A DNA stretch of 64,000 nt from Chloracidobacterium sp. (GTDB lineage: Bacteria > Acidobacteriota > Blastocatellia > Pyrinomonadales > Pyrinomonadaceae), in contig JADJWM010000017.1 in the NCBI GenBank assembly GCA_016716365.1, positions 248,001 through 312,000 on the forward strand, read 5' to 3'. Under the pieces are notes generated by a model that made no database searches, was not told the origin of the DNA, and saw only the letters and a list, made by a program, of their open reading frames with translations. Shown here piece by piece: positions 18,189 to 26,776 of this stretch (position 1 is the first letter of the stretch; the number at the start of each line of letters is the position of its first letter). The position numbers and the translations under genes were made by a program.

Positions 18189-18384
18189 CAATTGAAAGTG
18201 GTCAAACACCGTATTCTTAAAAAATTGGTCTTAAAAAAGTAACTTCCGGGTCTTATGCGGGTTTTTAGTTATGTAGGTTGAATAGCGACAGGTGATTCAG
18301 ACGCATCCGGCACGGAAGGTCCGCGGGGATCAGAACGGTTTGCTCGAATGAACCTCTCGTCGACTCCATCAGAAAATCCGCCTT

Positions 18385-19473
18385 ATGAACAACCAAATTA
18401 ATGTCACGACCGTCGACACAGTATCGTTGATTCTAGAGGAGAAGATAGCGTTATACGCCCGGGTGCCTCATTACGTGCTTATAACCGGCGAGCGGGGGAC
18501 CGGCAAGACGACGATCGCCCGGCAGCTGCACGAGCAAAGCCCCAGATCGAAGCGGGAGTTCGTGAGCGTCAATTGTGCAAGCTTCACATCCGAGCTGCTG
18601 GAATCGGAGCTGTTCGGTTATGAGAAAGGAGCCTTCACAGGAGCAGCATCGGCGAAGGCCGGCCTGTTCGAGACGTCCGCGGGTGGGACCCTGTTCCTTG
18701 ACGAGATCGGCGATCTCACGCTGGGCCTCCAAGCGAAACTCCTTAAGGCGGTTGAAGAAAAACGCATCCGCCGGGTCGGCGGCACGTTCGAACGGGAGAT
18801 CGACGTCCGCATCGTGGCCGCCACATCCCGAAATCTGAAGGAGATGGTGAGACATGGGGCGTTTCGTCCCGATCTTTTCGACCGCCTCAACATACTGCAA
18901 CTCGAGACGATCCCGCTTCGGTTCCAGAGGGAACGGATTCGCGAGCTTTTCGTCAAGGAGATGGAAAGGCAGTCCGAGACGGTTGGCCGAACCTTGCCGT
19001 TTGAGATCGATGATGCGGCGGTGGAAGCTGTGCAATCACTCGAATGGAGAGGCAATTACCGTGAACTAAAGAACTTTGCCGTGCGGCTCGCCGTCGAAGC
19101 GATGGACGAAACCGCGATCACGGCCGAACTCGTCATTCAAATGGCTCGAGACGGTTGGGCAGGCGAGACGACAATTTGCTCTGCCAGCGAAGCTCGCTCC
19201 TCCGACATTTGGCACGAGCCTCGGCACACGAAGCAAAGCCTCGTGATGGTCACCTTTGATGCCGAAACCGATGACCTCGATACCGTGTACGTGAAGGCCG
19301 CGGCGACATTCATCGAGCATGCGTTGAAACAAAGCAACGGTAATCTTCGTCGTGCCGCTCGTTCCATGAACACCACGCATTCGACGCTTTCACGGATCCT
19401 CAAAAAGAACAACGAAAGGAAGGCTCGCATCGACGTGAGCTCAAACGGCCTTACTCTTTCGGCGGCGGCGTGA
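18385..19473 (+). CDS. Sigma-54 activator lacking a receiver domain (PspF-like), element-borne
   Basis: Protein of 362 residues that is almost entirely an AAA+ sigma-54 contact domain: Walker A GERGTGKT (35-42), intact GAFTGA loop (82-87), Walker [12 protein letters not shown], and a sensor region with RPDLFDRLN. There is no N-terminal receiver or GAF domain. The C-terminus has a Fis-like helix-turn-helix (NLRRAARSMNTTHSTLSRIL). It may switch element genes, possibly the PRTRC operon that starts 270 bp downstream, under sigma-54. I found no clean -24/-12 site in the adjacent gaps 18189-18384 and 19474-19743. Confidence 0.85.
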   Translation: MNNQINVTTVDTVSLILEEKIALYARVPHYVLITGERGTGKTTIARQLHEQSPRSKREFVSVNCASFTSELLESELFGYEKGAFTGAASAKAGLFETSAGGTLFLDEIGDLTLGLQAKLLKAVEEKRIRRVGGTFEREIDVRIVAATSRNLKEMVRHGAFRPDLFDRLNILQLETIPLRFQRERIRELFVKEMERQSETVGRTLPFEIDDAAVEAVQSLEWRGNYRELKNFAVRLAVEAMDETAITAELVIQMARDGWAGETTICSASEARSSDIWHEPRHTKQSLVMVTFDAETDDLDTVYVKAAATFIEHALKQSNGNLRRAARSMNTTHSTLSRILKKNNERKARIDVSSNGLTLSAAA

Positions 19474-19743
19474 GCTGCTGGATATTCTTCTGGAATCCGT
19501 CGCTAAGCTCTCAGCTCAGTTTCATCCCTGGCGATCCAACACTAAGCCGTTCCTCGATCGGATTCGAACTCGAAGAAGTGTCGCTCGAAACCGCGAGTCG
19601 TAGTTCCCTCCTTTCAACTCCCATTTGAGCAATCTGCCCGATCCGGGCTTCCACCCTCAGCAGACACCCGTTTTCCCTCGCCTTCCGTGCGGAGATAGCG
19701 GACGAAATGAGCGGAAGACAGCGGTGTGGAAGGAGAGGAAAGC

Positions 19744-20874
19744 ATGGACATTCTGAACAGCGGCTCGTTCGTCACGCTCGACAATCGCGAAAAGATCGAT
19801 CAGCTCATCTACACCGCCCGGGAACTCGCGACCGAGGTGAGTCGCGCGGAAGGCTTCCAGAACGGCGGGCAGACCAATCATCAATTAGGACTCGAGATGT
19901 GGAAGGGGGCTGAGTACATGTGCAGGTCCCACGAGGAAGCAAACATCCGGAACCTATTTCTTAGCAAATTCCTCGAACGACTTCGCGAGATCGAAAAGGA
20001 AAGAGGTGCCCAGACCAAGTCGGTCGTCGCTACGCCGGATAGTAGTGCATTTATTCCGGTTCCGAAGACCGAGCCCGTTTCAACACAAACGCCTGCGATA
20101 ACGCAGGCGAGGCCGGAGCAGTCGCCACCTAACGAGGCCAGGGATGAGTACCTGGGAGTGCTTTCCGGTGAGGATGCCGAGAACAAGCGACCATCCTACG
20201 CCGACGAGTGCGTGCCGGAATGCGAAGCGGATATCGAGGCGATCGTGGACAGGCTCGATAATGAAAGTGCCGCCCCGGATGACAATCACCGATCCGGAGA
20301 GATCGGCACCCTCGCAGTGCAACCGGAGACAGGGGCAGTCTCCGAAGTTGGTGCCATCGAAACGGCGGCGGACCGTTCCGAATCCGTCGAACGAGGCGGC
20401 TCAAACGATGTCCCTGACGAAGAAGCCCGTCCCGACCTGACAGAACCCGTTGAGCCGGAGTCGATCCCGTCGATCGTTCTGGCCGAAAAAGAGCCGTACA
20501 ACCTCGACGCGTGCACCATCACTGCCGTCATCCAAGTGCTTCCGGAAGAGTCCGGGATACGCAAATGTGTTGTCAGCCTGCGAACCCACGATTTCGCGCC
20601 GGTGGTCACGGTCAGCGAGGGCGACGCCGGGGCGATCCTCCCGCACGTATCCGCCGCGTTGAACGACGCCTTGGCAAGATACCGGATCGATCTGCCCGCG
20701 AAAGCGGCCGACAAACTGAAGAAGCAAAAGCCCGCCGCCAAGAAACAAACTAAGTCAGGCGCGAAGCCGGCGAACGCAGCAACGGTTCCGTCCAATGCGC
20801 CAACCACGGTCGCCGCCTCTCCCGCCCCGAATCCCGAAACGGATCAAGGCCAGCGGGGGCTGTTCGCGTCCTGA
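19744..20874 (+). CDS. PRTRC system protein E-like
   Basis: Protein of 376 residues starting at ATG 19744, preceded by GGAAGGAGAGG. It has a helical N-terminal domain of about 90 residues, a long acidic low-complexity middle (about 95-240), and a folded C-terminal part (CTITAVIQVLPEESGIRKCVVSLRTHD...AALNDAL) followed by a Lys/Ala-rich tail ending QRGLFAS. The C-terminal domain and its place before protein C fit PRTRC protein E. The long acidic linker is not usual for E, so the call rests partly on position. Function is unknown in the family. It is the first gene of the cassette here, and no ParB gene precedes it. Confidence 0.55.
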   Translation: MDILNSGSFVTLDNREKIDQLIYTARELATEVSRAEGFQNGGQTNHQLGLEMWKGAEYMCRSHEEANIRNLFLSKFLERLREIEKERGAQTKSVVATPDSSAFIPVPKTEPVSTQTPAITQARPEQSPPNEARDEYLGVLSGEDAENKRPSYADECVPECEADIEAIVDRLDNESAAPDDNHRSGEIGTLAVQPETGAVSEVGAIETAADRSESVERGGSNDVPDEEARPDLTEPVEPESIPSIVLAEKEPYNLDACTITAVIQVLPEESGIRKCVVSLRTHDFAPVVTVSEGDAGAILPHVSAALNDALARYRIDLPAKAADKLKKQKPAAKKQTKSGAKPANAATVPSNAPTTVAASPAPNPETDQGQRGLFAS

Positions 20875-20904
20875 ACCTACGCAAGAGTCCCAGGAGAATC
20901 GAAT

Positions 20905-21162
20905 ATGGAACAGAAGAAAGGAACACCGGCTTCTGAAGCGGCCGCCAGCGTGGAGCGCGTCACGGAGCCGAAGGCGACGATCAAGATCGAAGGGCAGGAG
21001 TTCGAGCTGGACGCCGCGTTGGCACAGGAGGACAAGACCTTGAAGGTCGTCCTCCAGCCGCACTTCGCCTCGGTCGAGAACGCGAACATCACGCGCGAGG
21101 TGAAGGAGGGGAAACTTACGGTCACGATCGTCAAGCGTGCCCAGCATAAGGGGGCTCGGTGA
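20905..21162 (+). CDS. PRTRC system protein C (small ubiquitin-like protein)
   Basis: Protein of 85 residues preceded by AGGAGA nine bases before ATG. The core ATIKIEGQEFELDAAL...VLQPHFASVENANITREVKEGKLTVTI matches the PRTRC protein C pattern (a strand, a D-x-x-L segment, a P-x-x-x-x-A-x segment, then a V-x-x-G-x-x-V strand). The fold is predicted to be beta-grasp-like, and in PRTRC cassettes it accompanies an E1-like, an E2-like and a JAB protein. The C-terminus is HKGAR and lacks a free diglycine, so conjugation would need trimming or another chemistry. The last 4 nt overlap the next gene. Confidence 0.75.
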   Translation: MEQKKGTPASEAAASVERVTEPKATIKIEGQEFELDAALAQEDKTLKVVLQPHFASVENANITREVKEGKLTVTIVKRAQHKGAR

Positions 21163-21401
21163 ACCTCGAAACCCCGCTCGATCTATTGATCGGCGAGACG
21201 GAACGAGTGAACCCGGCGATCCTCCTGGCCGAGGAGTTCATGCGAAGAGACGCCGCCGACCTTCTCAGCGCGGATGAGATAGATCGGGCGGCGGAGGTCC
21301 TGAACGACGGCCGGGCGGAGATCGAGACGATCAGGCGTCAGATCGCGGCCTTCGCGAGATCATCCCCGAGTGCGTCGAGCCGGACCCCGATAGGATTCTA
21401 G
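21159..21401 (+). CDS. Small helical protein within the PRTRC operon, unknown
   Basis: An 80-residue reading frame that starts at GTG 21159, overlapping the protein C stop by 4 nt, and ends 3 nt before the next start. The predicted chain is mainly two amphipathic helices (AILLAEEFMRRDAADLLSADEIDRAAEVL and EIETIRRQIAAFAR). I do not recognise a family. The tight coupling on both sides is the main evidence that it is translated. Confidence 0.6.
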   Translation: MNLETPLDLLIGETERVNPAILLAEEFMRRDAADLLSADEIDRAAEVLNDGRAEIETIRRQIAAFARSSPSASSRTPIGF

Positions 21402-21404
21402 CCA

Positions 21405-22232
21405 GTGAGTGTACAGTTCAAGTCACCAAGTTCGAGCGAACGTGGGTTCGGCGAGCGGCTTTCGAGATCGCTCGAGTACCTAAGCTTCAAAGCCCGAAGT
21501 CACAACGCTATCGCGTCTTACGAACTTGTCGAACGAGTTCTCTCCGAGCAGCGAAAGTACGTGATGTATCGAGAGATGTTCCCGGCGGAGTGGAAGCGAT
21601 CAAGGGCAAGTCTGTACCGGCGCGGGTATTACACGAGGTACAGCGAGCGTGTGAACGAACTGTTCAATCTGGTCAATGAAAATTGTTTTCCGTTGCTGGA
21701 GTTCGCCTACGACGATCCGGAGAACGAGTTCGAGAAGTTCGCGATCCCGCCGATGAACGTCGATCTGTGCTGCGAGGAAATCTACTTCGAGAATCTGAAG
21801 GTCAGTTACGCCGCCGCGTTGATCTTTTGCGTCCCCGACGAGGCGTGGGACTTCCTGAACCATCGATTCAACTTGTCGAGAAGCGATTTTCCGGAAATAG
21901 TTGCCGATCCCCACCCGAACGTATGGGACGGAAAGAACGGCTGGCTGCTCGGGGAACTCTTGCGATTGGTCGATCACTCCACGGGCAATCCGTGGCTCGA
22001 CAGCAACTACTGCCAAACGGCCGATTGGTACGACTGGGACCGGGAAACGATCGCGGGGCTCACCGCCGAGTATGAAGCCGCCAACGAGGTCTTCGAAAAG
22101 CTTAACGTGCTCGACGAGATGATCGAGGTCGATCCGGGAAAGATGCTGCGGGCACTGATCGACTTCTGGAACACGGGCAAGCATCCGGGATTGGTGTTGC
22201 CATCGCCGCCCGCATCGGAGAACCATCTATGA
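21405..22232 (+). CDS. PRTRC system protein F-like
   Basis: Protein of 275 residues from GTG 21405. It is Trp/Tyr and acid rich in its second half (DWYDWDRETIAGL, then EVFEKLNVLDEMIEVDPGKMLRALIDFWN), a C-terminal layout that resembles PRTRC protein F (a W-x-x-D-x-x-T-I-x-x-L segment and a final L-x-x-L-I-x-x-W-N). It lies exactly where F is expected, between C and B. The call relies on order plus this weak motif likeness. Function unknown. Its stop overlaps the ERF start (ATGA). Confidence 0.5.
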   Translation: MSVQFKSPSSSERGFGERLSRSLEYLSFKARSHNAIASYELVERVLSEQRKYVMYREMFPAEWKRSRASLYRRGYYTRYSERVNELFNLVNENCFPLLEFAYDDPENEFEKFAIPPMNVDLCCEEIYFENLKVSYAAALIFCVPDEAWDFLNHRFNLSRSDFPEIVADPHPNVWDGKNGWLLGELLRLVDHSTGNPWLDSNYCQTADWYDWDRETIAGLTAEYEAANEVFEKLNVLDEMIEVDPGKMLRALIDFWNTGKHPGLVLPSPPASENHL

Positions 22233-22726
22233 ACAAGAGCGAAAGCATCGCCAATCTCGCGAAATCCCTCGCCCTGGTGCAGGCGAATCTGGCACCGGCG
22301 AAGCGCGACTCCACCAACCCGTTCTTCAACTCGACGTACGCCGATCTCACCTCGGTGTGGGGGAGCTGTCGCGAACTCCTGGCTAAACACGGGCTCAGCG
22401 TGATCCAGGGTAACAGCATCGGGGCGAACAACACGGTCATCGTCGAGACGATCCTCGCTCATGAGTCGGGCCAGTGGATCCAAAGCGAGCTGTGCATGCC
22501 GCTCGCGAAGAACGATCCGCAGGGGGTCGGTTCGGCGATCACGTACGGCAGGCGTTACGGCTTGGCGGCGATTGTCGGGATAGTCGCCGACGACGATGAC
22601 GACGGGAACGCGGCATCGCTCAAGAGCGGCAACGGCCATGTCCAGCCCCCGACGAAGAACCAGCAACCGTCGTACCGCCGCCGTCCCGTCGGCCAGCCCG
22701 CGAACGGGTCCGTCCAGGTCAGTTGA
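22229..22726 (+). CDS. ERF-family single-strand DNA annealing protein
   Basis: Protein of 165 residues. It begins with the ERF pattern IANLAKSLALVQANLAPAKRDSTNPFFNSTYADL and contains the hallmark SAITYGRRYGLAAIVGIVADDDDDGN. ERF proteins anneal complementary single strands during phage or plasmid recombination. The C-terminal 45 residues are a basic, Pro/Gln-rich tail that may contact DNA or SSB. It is inserted between PRTRC F-like and B genes and overlaps the former by 4 nt, so the recombinase is produced with the PRTRC proteins. Confidence 0.88.
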   Translation: MNKSESIANLAKSLALVQANLAPAKRDSTNPFFNSTYADLTSVWGSCRELLAKHGLSVIQGNSIGANNTVIVETILAHESGQWIQSELCMPLAKNDPQGVGSAITYGRRYGLAAIVGIVADDDDDGNAASLKSGNGHVQPPTKNQQPSYRRRPVGQPANGSVQVS

Positions 22727-22738
22727 CCGAAATCCGTC

Positions 22739-23416
22739 ATGCGAAATCACAAAGTCCCGCCGGATGCGGAAGCCGCCCTCTACTTCCTCCCCGGCCAGTA
22801 CTTATTCGAAGCGTTCCGTGAGAACGGACACGGGCTGAAGGCGTTGTCCAGCGTGCAGGTGACGAGGGCGTTTCGCGATCTTCAGACCGATACCGGGTGG
22901 ATAGATCGGAGAATATTAAGGTATCGCGAAGCGACGGACGGAATCGCGATTCTCTCGTTTCTTCCAGCAGGCTCGCGAACGATCACGGTGGCGTTTCCGA
23001 ACGACCGTGTCGAGGCGCTGACCCTGCCGCTCCCGACCTTGATCCTCCTCGGGAAGGGGAAAGACTACTATCTTTGGGCGGCCGGAACTTCGAAGGTGAC
23101 CCGGAGCACACGACTCGCCGTCGCTCCGTTGCCGAACATCGGCTCAGGGAAGATCTGCTTCGGGAAAAACGAGGTGCCGGAGACACATCCGTCCGCGCTT
23201 ACCACCATCTGGAAGCTCATTTTCGACGCGCCGTTCAACGGCGACCATTCGGCGGGGCGGTGCCAAACGGAGGACGACGTTCGCGACCTGCTCGCGAAGT
23301 TGGCCGCTGACAAAGTGAAGAAGTTTCCAACGCCGCAATTAATCATGTCGTCGAGCACCGTCGAGGACGCGTGGGAAAGCATAGTCGAACGTACCCGATA
23401 CGACAGTCGGTTTTAG
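22739..23416 (+). CDS. PRTRC system protein B (E2-like candidate)
   Basis: Protein of 225 residues. The mid-region LPLPTLILLGKGKDYYLWA, then APLPNIGSGKICFGKNEVPE, follows the PRTRC protein B pattern: P-P-L-V-F-x-x-x-x-x-x-L-x-V-x-A-L, then A-P-x-x-N-x-x-x-x-G-x-I/V-C-x-G-x-x-x-x-P. The conserved Cys in GKICFG is the natural candidate for an E2-type thioester Cys if the family is ubiquitin-conjugating as has been proposed for PRTRC. It precedes the JAB (A) and ThiF genes as in other cassettes. ATG 22739 is the only reasonable start. Confidence 0.78.
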   Translation: MRNHKVPPDAEAALYFLPGQYLFEAFRENGHGLKALSSVQVTRAFRDLQTDTGWIDRRILRYREATDGIAILSFLPAGSRTITVAFPNDRVEALTLPLPTLILLGKGKDYYLWAAGTSKVTRSTRLAVAPLPNIGSGKICFGKNEVPETHPSALTTIWKLIFDAPFNGDHSAGRCQTEDDVRDLLAKLAADKVKKFPTPQLIMSSSTVEDAWESIVERTRYDSRF

Positions 23417-23429
23417 CACCGATTTTCTT

Positions 23430-24089
23430 ATGTCATCGAACCTCTTCGTTCCACCAAAACTTGTGGGGCATCGCATCGCTGCGTCTGAAAATGACCCGAT
23501 CGAAGCCGCGTTGTACGAATACCTTCTGGCCGGAAACGGGTTGTTCGTTCGGGCTAGACGCCGGGAGTTCGCCGTGTCGTTACCGGTCTGCACCCGGAAG
23601 ATCGTCGGACTCACGAACCAAACAGTGGGAATCTGGTGGACAACAAGGACGAAGATACGCGCGTCGTTGTGGAGCGAGATCTTGCAGCACAGTCAGAAAA
23701 CGCATACTTCGTCTTGTTTCAAGGAAGAAGTCTACCTGATCTATTGGGATAGACTTCTCGGCGCTTGGCGGTGGCGGGCTTCGGGCCGCGACAGCAATTG
23801 GGCATCGACGATCGCGGACGACAGCTTGCCCGAGTACGTGGAGTGCTGCATCGAACTGCACACCCACCCGCCCGGGGCTTTGAGCTTCAGCGCGGCAGAC
23901 GACCGCGACGAACTCGGAAAGTTCCGCATCTTCGCGATCCTCATCGATGTCCACGATAAGCCAAAGATACGGTTCCGCTGCGGCGTCTACGAACATCTTG
24001 TCCCGATCCCCGCCGCATGGGTCAGCGAGATGCCGGACGGCATCGTCGACCTCAACGAGATCGAGGCGCTTGTGGAGATGTTGTCGTGA
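23430..24089 (+). CDS. PRTRC system protein A, JAB/JAMM metalloprotease-like
   Basis: Protein of 219 residues. The JAMM zinc motif is intact: H144-x-H146-P, then S154 and D157, in IELHTHPPGALSFSAADDRDE, the H-x-H-x7-S-x2-D spacing of deubiquitinase-like metalloproteases. A downstream segment (KIRFRCGVYEHLVPIPAAWV) is typical of PRTRC protein A. A role in trimming or removing the ubiquitin-like protein C is plausible but unproven. The stop overlaps the ThiF start (GTGA). Confidence 0.82.
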   Translation: MSSNLFVPPKLVGHRIAASENDPIEAALYEYLLAGNGLFVRARRREFAVSLPVCTRKIVGLTNQTVGIWWTTRTKIRASLWSEILQHSQKTHTSSCFKEEVYLIYWDRLLGAWRWRASGRDSNWASTIADDSLPEYVECCIELHTHPPGALSFSAADDRDELGKFRIFAILIDVHDKPKIRFRCGVYEHLVPIPAAWVSEMPDGIVDLNEIEALVEMLS

Positions 24090-24934
24090 ACCGGATAGAT
24101 CTCAGCTTCGCGAACGCGGGCGTCGTGATGCCCAAAGAACATAACAAACTCCGGATCATACAGGTCGGTGCGGGCGGAACGGGATCGTTCGCGGCACTCG
24201 CCATCGCCCGGTTCCTGTACGAGCTGAAAGAGTCGGGAAAGGCAGCCGAAATGCTCATCATCGATCCGGATGTGGTCGAGGCCGGAAATATACCCCGAAG
24301 CAATTTCTGCGCTGCGGAGATAGGGAGTTTCAAGGCCCAGACTCTAGCGACTCGCATCGCGCTCGCGTGGGGGCTGGAATGCGGCTACGCGAACGAGAGA
24401 TTCGACGCCGAGGCGCATCTGAAGCAATCGTCGGGCGACTACCGCAACCTCACTGTGATCGTCGGTTGCGTGGACAACCACCTCGCGAGGCGCGAGATGC
24501 ACCTGGCCGTCGAAAAGCATCAGGGCTATAGATCGGACGACGCGCCGAACATCTGGTGGATCGACGGCGGTAACGGGAGATTCTCCGGGCAGGTACTTAT
24601 CGGCTCGAACGCGAAGCCGATGAAAGCCGTGAAGCTCTTCGTTGGTTCCAGCATCTGCCGATCCCTGCCCGCTCCGTCATTAGTTCATCCGGAGCTGCTG
24701 ACGGACTTGGAAAAAGCGACTAGGCCGATCACCCAAGTCTCGTGCCCGGACCGCGTTCGACTCGGAGAGCAGAGCCTGAATGTGAATCAGCGGGTCGCGG
24801 TCGAGATCGGCGAGATGCTCTCGGCAATGTTCCTTACACGAAATCTCCGACGCTTCGCGACCTACTTCGATCTCGAGACGGGGACGAGCCGTTCACTCTA
24901 CTGCACTCCGGATCAGATCGAATCAGCGACCTGA
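24086..24934 (+). CDS. PRTRC system ThiF family protein (E1-like adenylating enzyme)
   Basis: Protein of 282 residues from GTG 24086, overlapping the protein A stop by 4 nt; the frame is open further upstream but only as an overlap. The Rossmann nucleotide loop is IIQVGAGGTGSFAAL (about 25-40), followed by the acidic ribose-binding strand IIDPDVVEAGNIPRSNF with the conserved Arg, and IGSFKAQTLATRI. The CVDNHLAR segment and the later QVSCPDR Cys, then LGEQSLNVNQRVAVEI, are typical of PRTRC ThiF. It should activate a C-terminal carboxylate, presumably of the small protein C. Confidence 0.85.
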   Translation: MNRIDLSFANAGVVMPKEHNKLRIIQVGAGGTGSFAALAIARFLYELKESGKAAEMLIIDPDVVEAGNIPRSNFCAAEIGSFKAQTLATRIALAWGLECGYANERFDAEAHLKQSSGDYRNLTVIVGCVDNHLARREMHLAVEKHQGYRSDDAPNIWWIDGGNGRFSGQVLIGSNAKPMKAVKLFVGSSICRSLPAPSLVHPELLTDLEKATRPITQVSCPDRVRLGEQSLNVNQRVAVEIGEMLSAMFLTRNLRRFATYFDLETGTSRSLYCTPDQIESAT

Positions 24935-24949
24935 AGGAAGCGATAAGTT

Positions 24950-25279
24950 ATGTCGAGGCTTCTCACCGAAGAGCTTAGTAGATCTCTACCAAAACTGCGT
25001 GCTCAGGAGAGGTCGGAGGACCCAATCGTTCACGCGATCTTCTTCTTTCCATTGAGCGATTGGAAATGGTTCGTGACGGAAGGGGAACGGAACGGGAACG
25101 ATGTGACTTTTTTCGGCTATGTGGAAGGCTTTGAGGCCGAACTGGGCCATTTTACTTTAAGCGAACTCGGAGGCGTGGATATCGACGGGTTCAAGATCGA
25201 ACGCGTTGAGGATTTCGAGCCAGCACCGTTGCAACACTGCCTCGAACTCCACTCTGGCAGATCGAGAACAAGCGGTTGA
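24950..25279 (+). CDS. DUF2958 protein
   Basis: Protein of 109 residues. It has the DUF2958 pattern: LPKLRAQERSEDPIVHAIFFFPLSDWKWFVTEG, then VTFFGYVEGFEAELGHFTLSEL. The family is common on plasmids and integrative elements and has no known function. It follows the ThiF gene by 15 nt on the same strand. The final 15 residues are not conserved in the family as I know it, so the C-terminus may be element-specific. Confidence 0.75.
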   Translation: MSRLLTEELSRSLPKLRAQERSEDPIVHAIFFFPLSDWKWFVTEGERNGNDVTFFGYVEGFEAELGHFTLSELGGVDIDGFKIERVEDFEPAPLQHCLELHSGRSRTSG

Positions 25280-25291
25280 CGGAAGAGGCAC

Positions 25292-25630
25292 ATGGAACGT
25301 CAGCAATCAACAATTCAGGCGAATGGGCATCCGTCCATTCCGCCGACAAACTCGCTCGCGTCGTCGGTTCTGCGGAACATATTCGGACGTGGCTCACAAG
25401 AAATATCGGAAGAGCGATCCGATCACCAACGCGCCCCGGAGGACTGCGGGCGGGGGAAACAAACCGGCGCCGCAATGTCTGATTCACCAGCTTCAGCAAT
25501 GGCGAGGAATGCTATTGACCGCCTTTCCGCACGAAAGAGAGAGCAGCCGTCCGGCTTGGGATCGGCATCGACGAGGTTGAATCGCTGCCGTTCGATCTTT
25601 CGAGACTTGAGAGCGAAGGGATCTTCATGA
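25292..25630 (+). CDS. Uncharacterised 112-residue protein, coupled to the next gene
   Basis: Reading frame starting at ATG 25292 after GGAAGAGG and ending in a stop that overlaps the next ATG (25627) by 4 nt. The predicted protein is polar and probably disordered for its first 60 residues, followed by a helix (SAMARNAIDRLSARKREQ). I do not recognise it. The other two frames are also open over part of the region, and the following gene's frame encodes a plausible upstream extension without a start. A past frameshift that split a longer gene is therefore possible. Confidence 0.45.
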   Translation: MERQQSTIQANGHPSIPPTNSLASSVLRNIFGRGSQEISEERSDHQRAPEDCGRGKQTGAAMSDSPASAMARNAIDRLSARKREQPSGLGSASTRLNRCRSIFRDLRAKGSS

Positions 25631-26721
25631 ACATCGACTGCCGCGGATTCGGCTGTCTCGTCAGGCAGTTGGAGTGGAAGGCGCTTGGCGTAAAGCTGCC
25701 GGAAGATGCGGCCGTGCGGGTCAGCCCACCACGCGCCGGGTTGCTCCCTGATGTCTATCGAAACAAGCTGATGCGCGGCGCGGCTCAGGCACACCACGCG
25801 CTGAACCGATATAGTTTCCGGTTTACGCTCTGCGAAACGGTCTGGGGGACAAGCGAGTACAAGTGGATCCCTTGGGGTGCGTTCGAGCAGTTCGAGACGG
25901 AATATCTGAAAGCGAACGAAACGCTTGCGGCGGCGAAGGCGGAGACGCTTGGGAATTACGACGACATCCTAACCGTCCTGCAAGATAGTTTCTACAAACT
26001 CGCGGAAGACTCGGCGGACCGGTTCCAGGCGACCACGAGCGAGCCTTTCGACCGGGCCGAGTTCATCAATGCGGTCGCGGCCCAGGCGATCGGGATGGTG
26101 CCGACTCCGGCGATGATCAGAGACGGTCTGACGATTGAGATGAGGCCCAAGGTGGTAATCCTGGGTTCGGAGGTGGCCGCCGAACAGAAATTGACGCGCG
26201 AATTAAGACTCGAGGCAACGCGGGCGGAAACGGAGACCCGTGCCGTCGAGATCGAAGCGAAGACCAGGAACAACATCGAGCGGCTGAAAGTGGCCGGCTT
26301 TGAGGAAGACCAGCGCCGCGAGCGAGAGGTCAAGGAACGAATACGCGATATGAAGATCGAGGCGGCCCGCCGCGAGGCGGAGGAGGCGGTCTCGCCGATC
26401 AAGGAAGGTCTGGCCCAGATCGCCGCGAGGATATGCGAAGCGGCGCAGGAGATGTCCGTGCGGCTGAAAGATGCGAACTTCGTACCGGGCAGCCTCGCGA
26501 AACGGGCCCGCCAGATGTGCGAATGGTACAGCCTCATGAACTTCACGGGTGATGACTCTCTCGAAGACGTGCTCGCCAAATTGCAGGACGCCGCCGGCCG
26601 CGAAGCCAAGCAGCGCTCCCCGGAAGAGATGCGGGACGCCCTCAACGATGTCCTGCGTGCGACCACCGTTCAGTCCAGAAAACTCCTCGACGAAGACCGA
26701 CTATCAGCCCTCGAACTCTGA
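25627..26721 (+). CDS. Element-encoded helical protein (DUF3150-like)
   Basis: Protein of 364 residues from ATG 25627 with AAGGGA five bases upstream. The N-terminal part (MNIDCRGFGCLVRQLEWKAL, LLPDVYRNKL, then WIPWGAFEQFETEYLKANETLAAAKAETLGNYDDI) resembles DUF3150 proteins that accompany AAA+ chaperone-like ATPases on plasmids and ICEs. Residues about 175-260 form a charged coiled coil rich in E/R. It precedes the Ycf46-like ATPase by 55 nt and is likely its partner. The family call is tentative. Confidence 0.5.
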   Translation: MNIDCRGFGCLVRQLEWKALGVKLPEDAAVRVSPPRAGLLPDVYRNKLMRGAAQAHHALNRYSFRFTLCETVWGTSEYKWIPWGAFEQFETEYLKANETLAAAKAETLGNYDDILTVLQDSFYKLAEDSADRFQATTSEPFDRAEFINAVAAQAIGMVPTPAMIRDGLTIEMRPKVVILGSEVAAEQKLTRELRLEATRAETETRAVEIEAKTRNNIERLKVAGFEEDQRREREVKERIRDMKIEAARREAEEAVSPIKEGLAQIAARICEAAQEMSVRLKDANFVPGSLAKRARQMCEWYSLMNFTGDDSLEDVLAKLQDAAGREAKQRSPEEMRDALNDVLRATTVQSRKLLDEDRLSALEL

Positions 26722-26776
26722 TTTCGGCCGTCGAGCGTGCGACCCACGATCGAAAAAATCGACAAACCAAACGAAC

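Noticed and set aside
18240..18275. Possible terminator (CCGGGTCTTATGCGGGTTTTT) after the helicase gene
   Set aside because: Only about three base pairs form, too weak to call.
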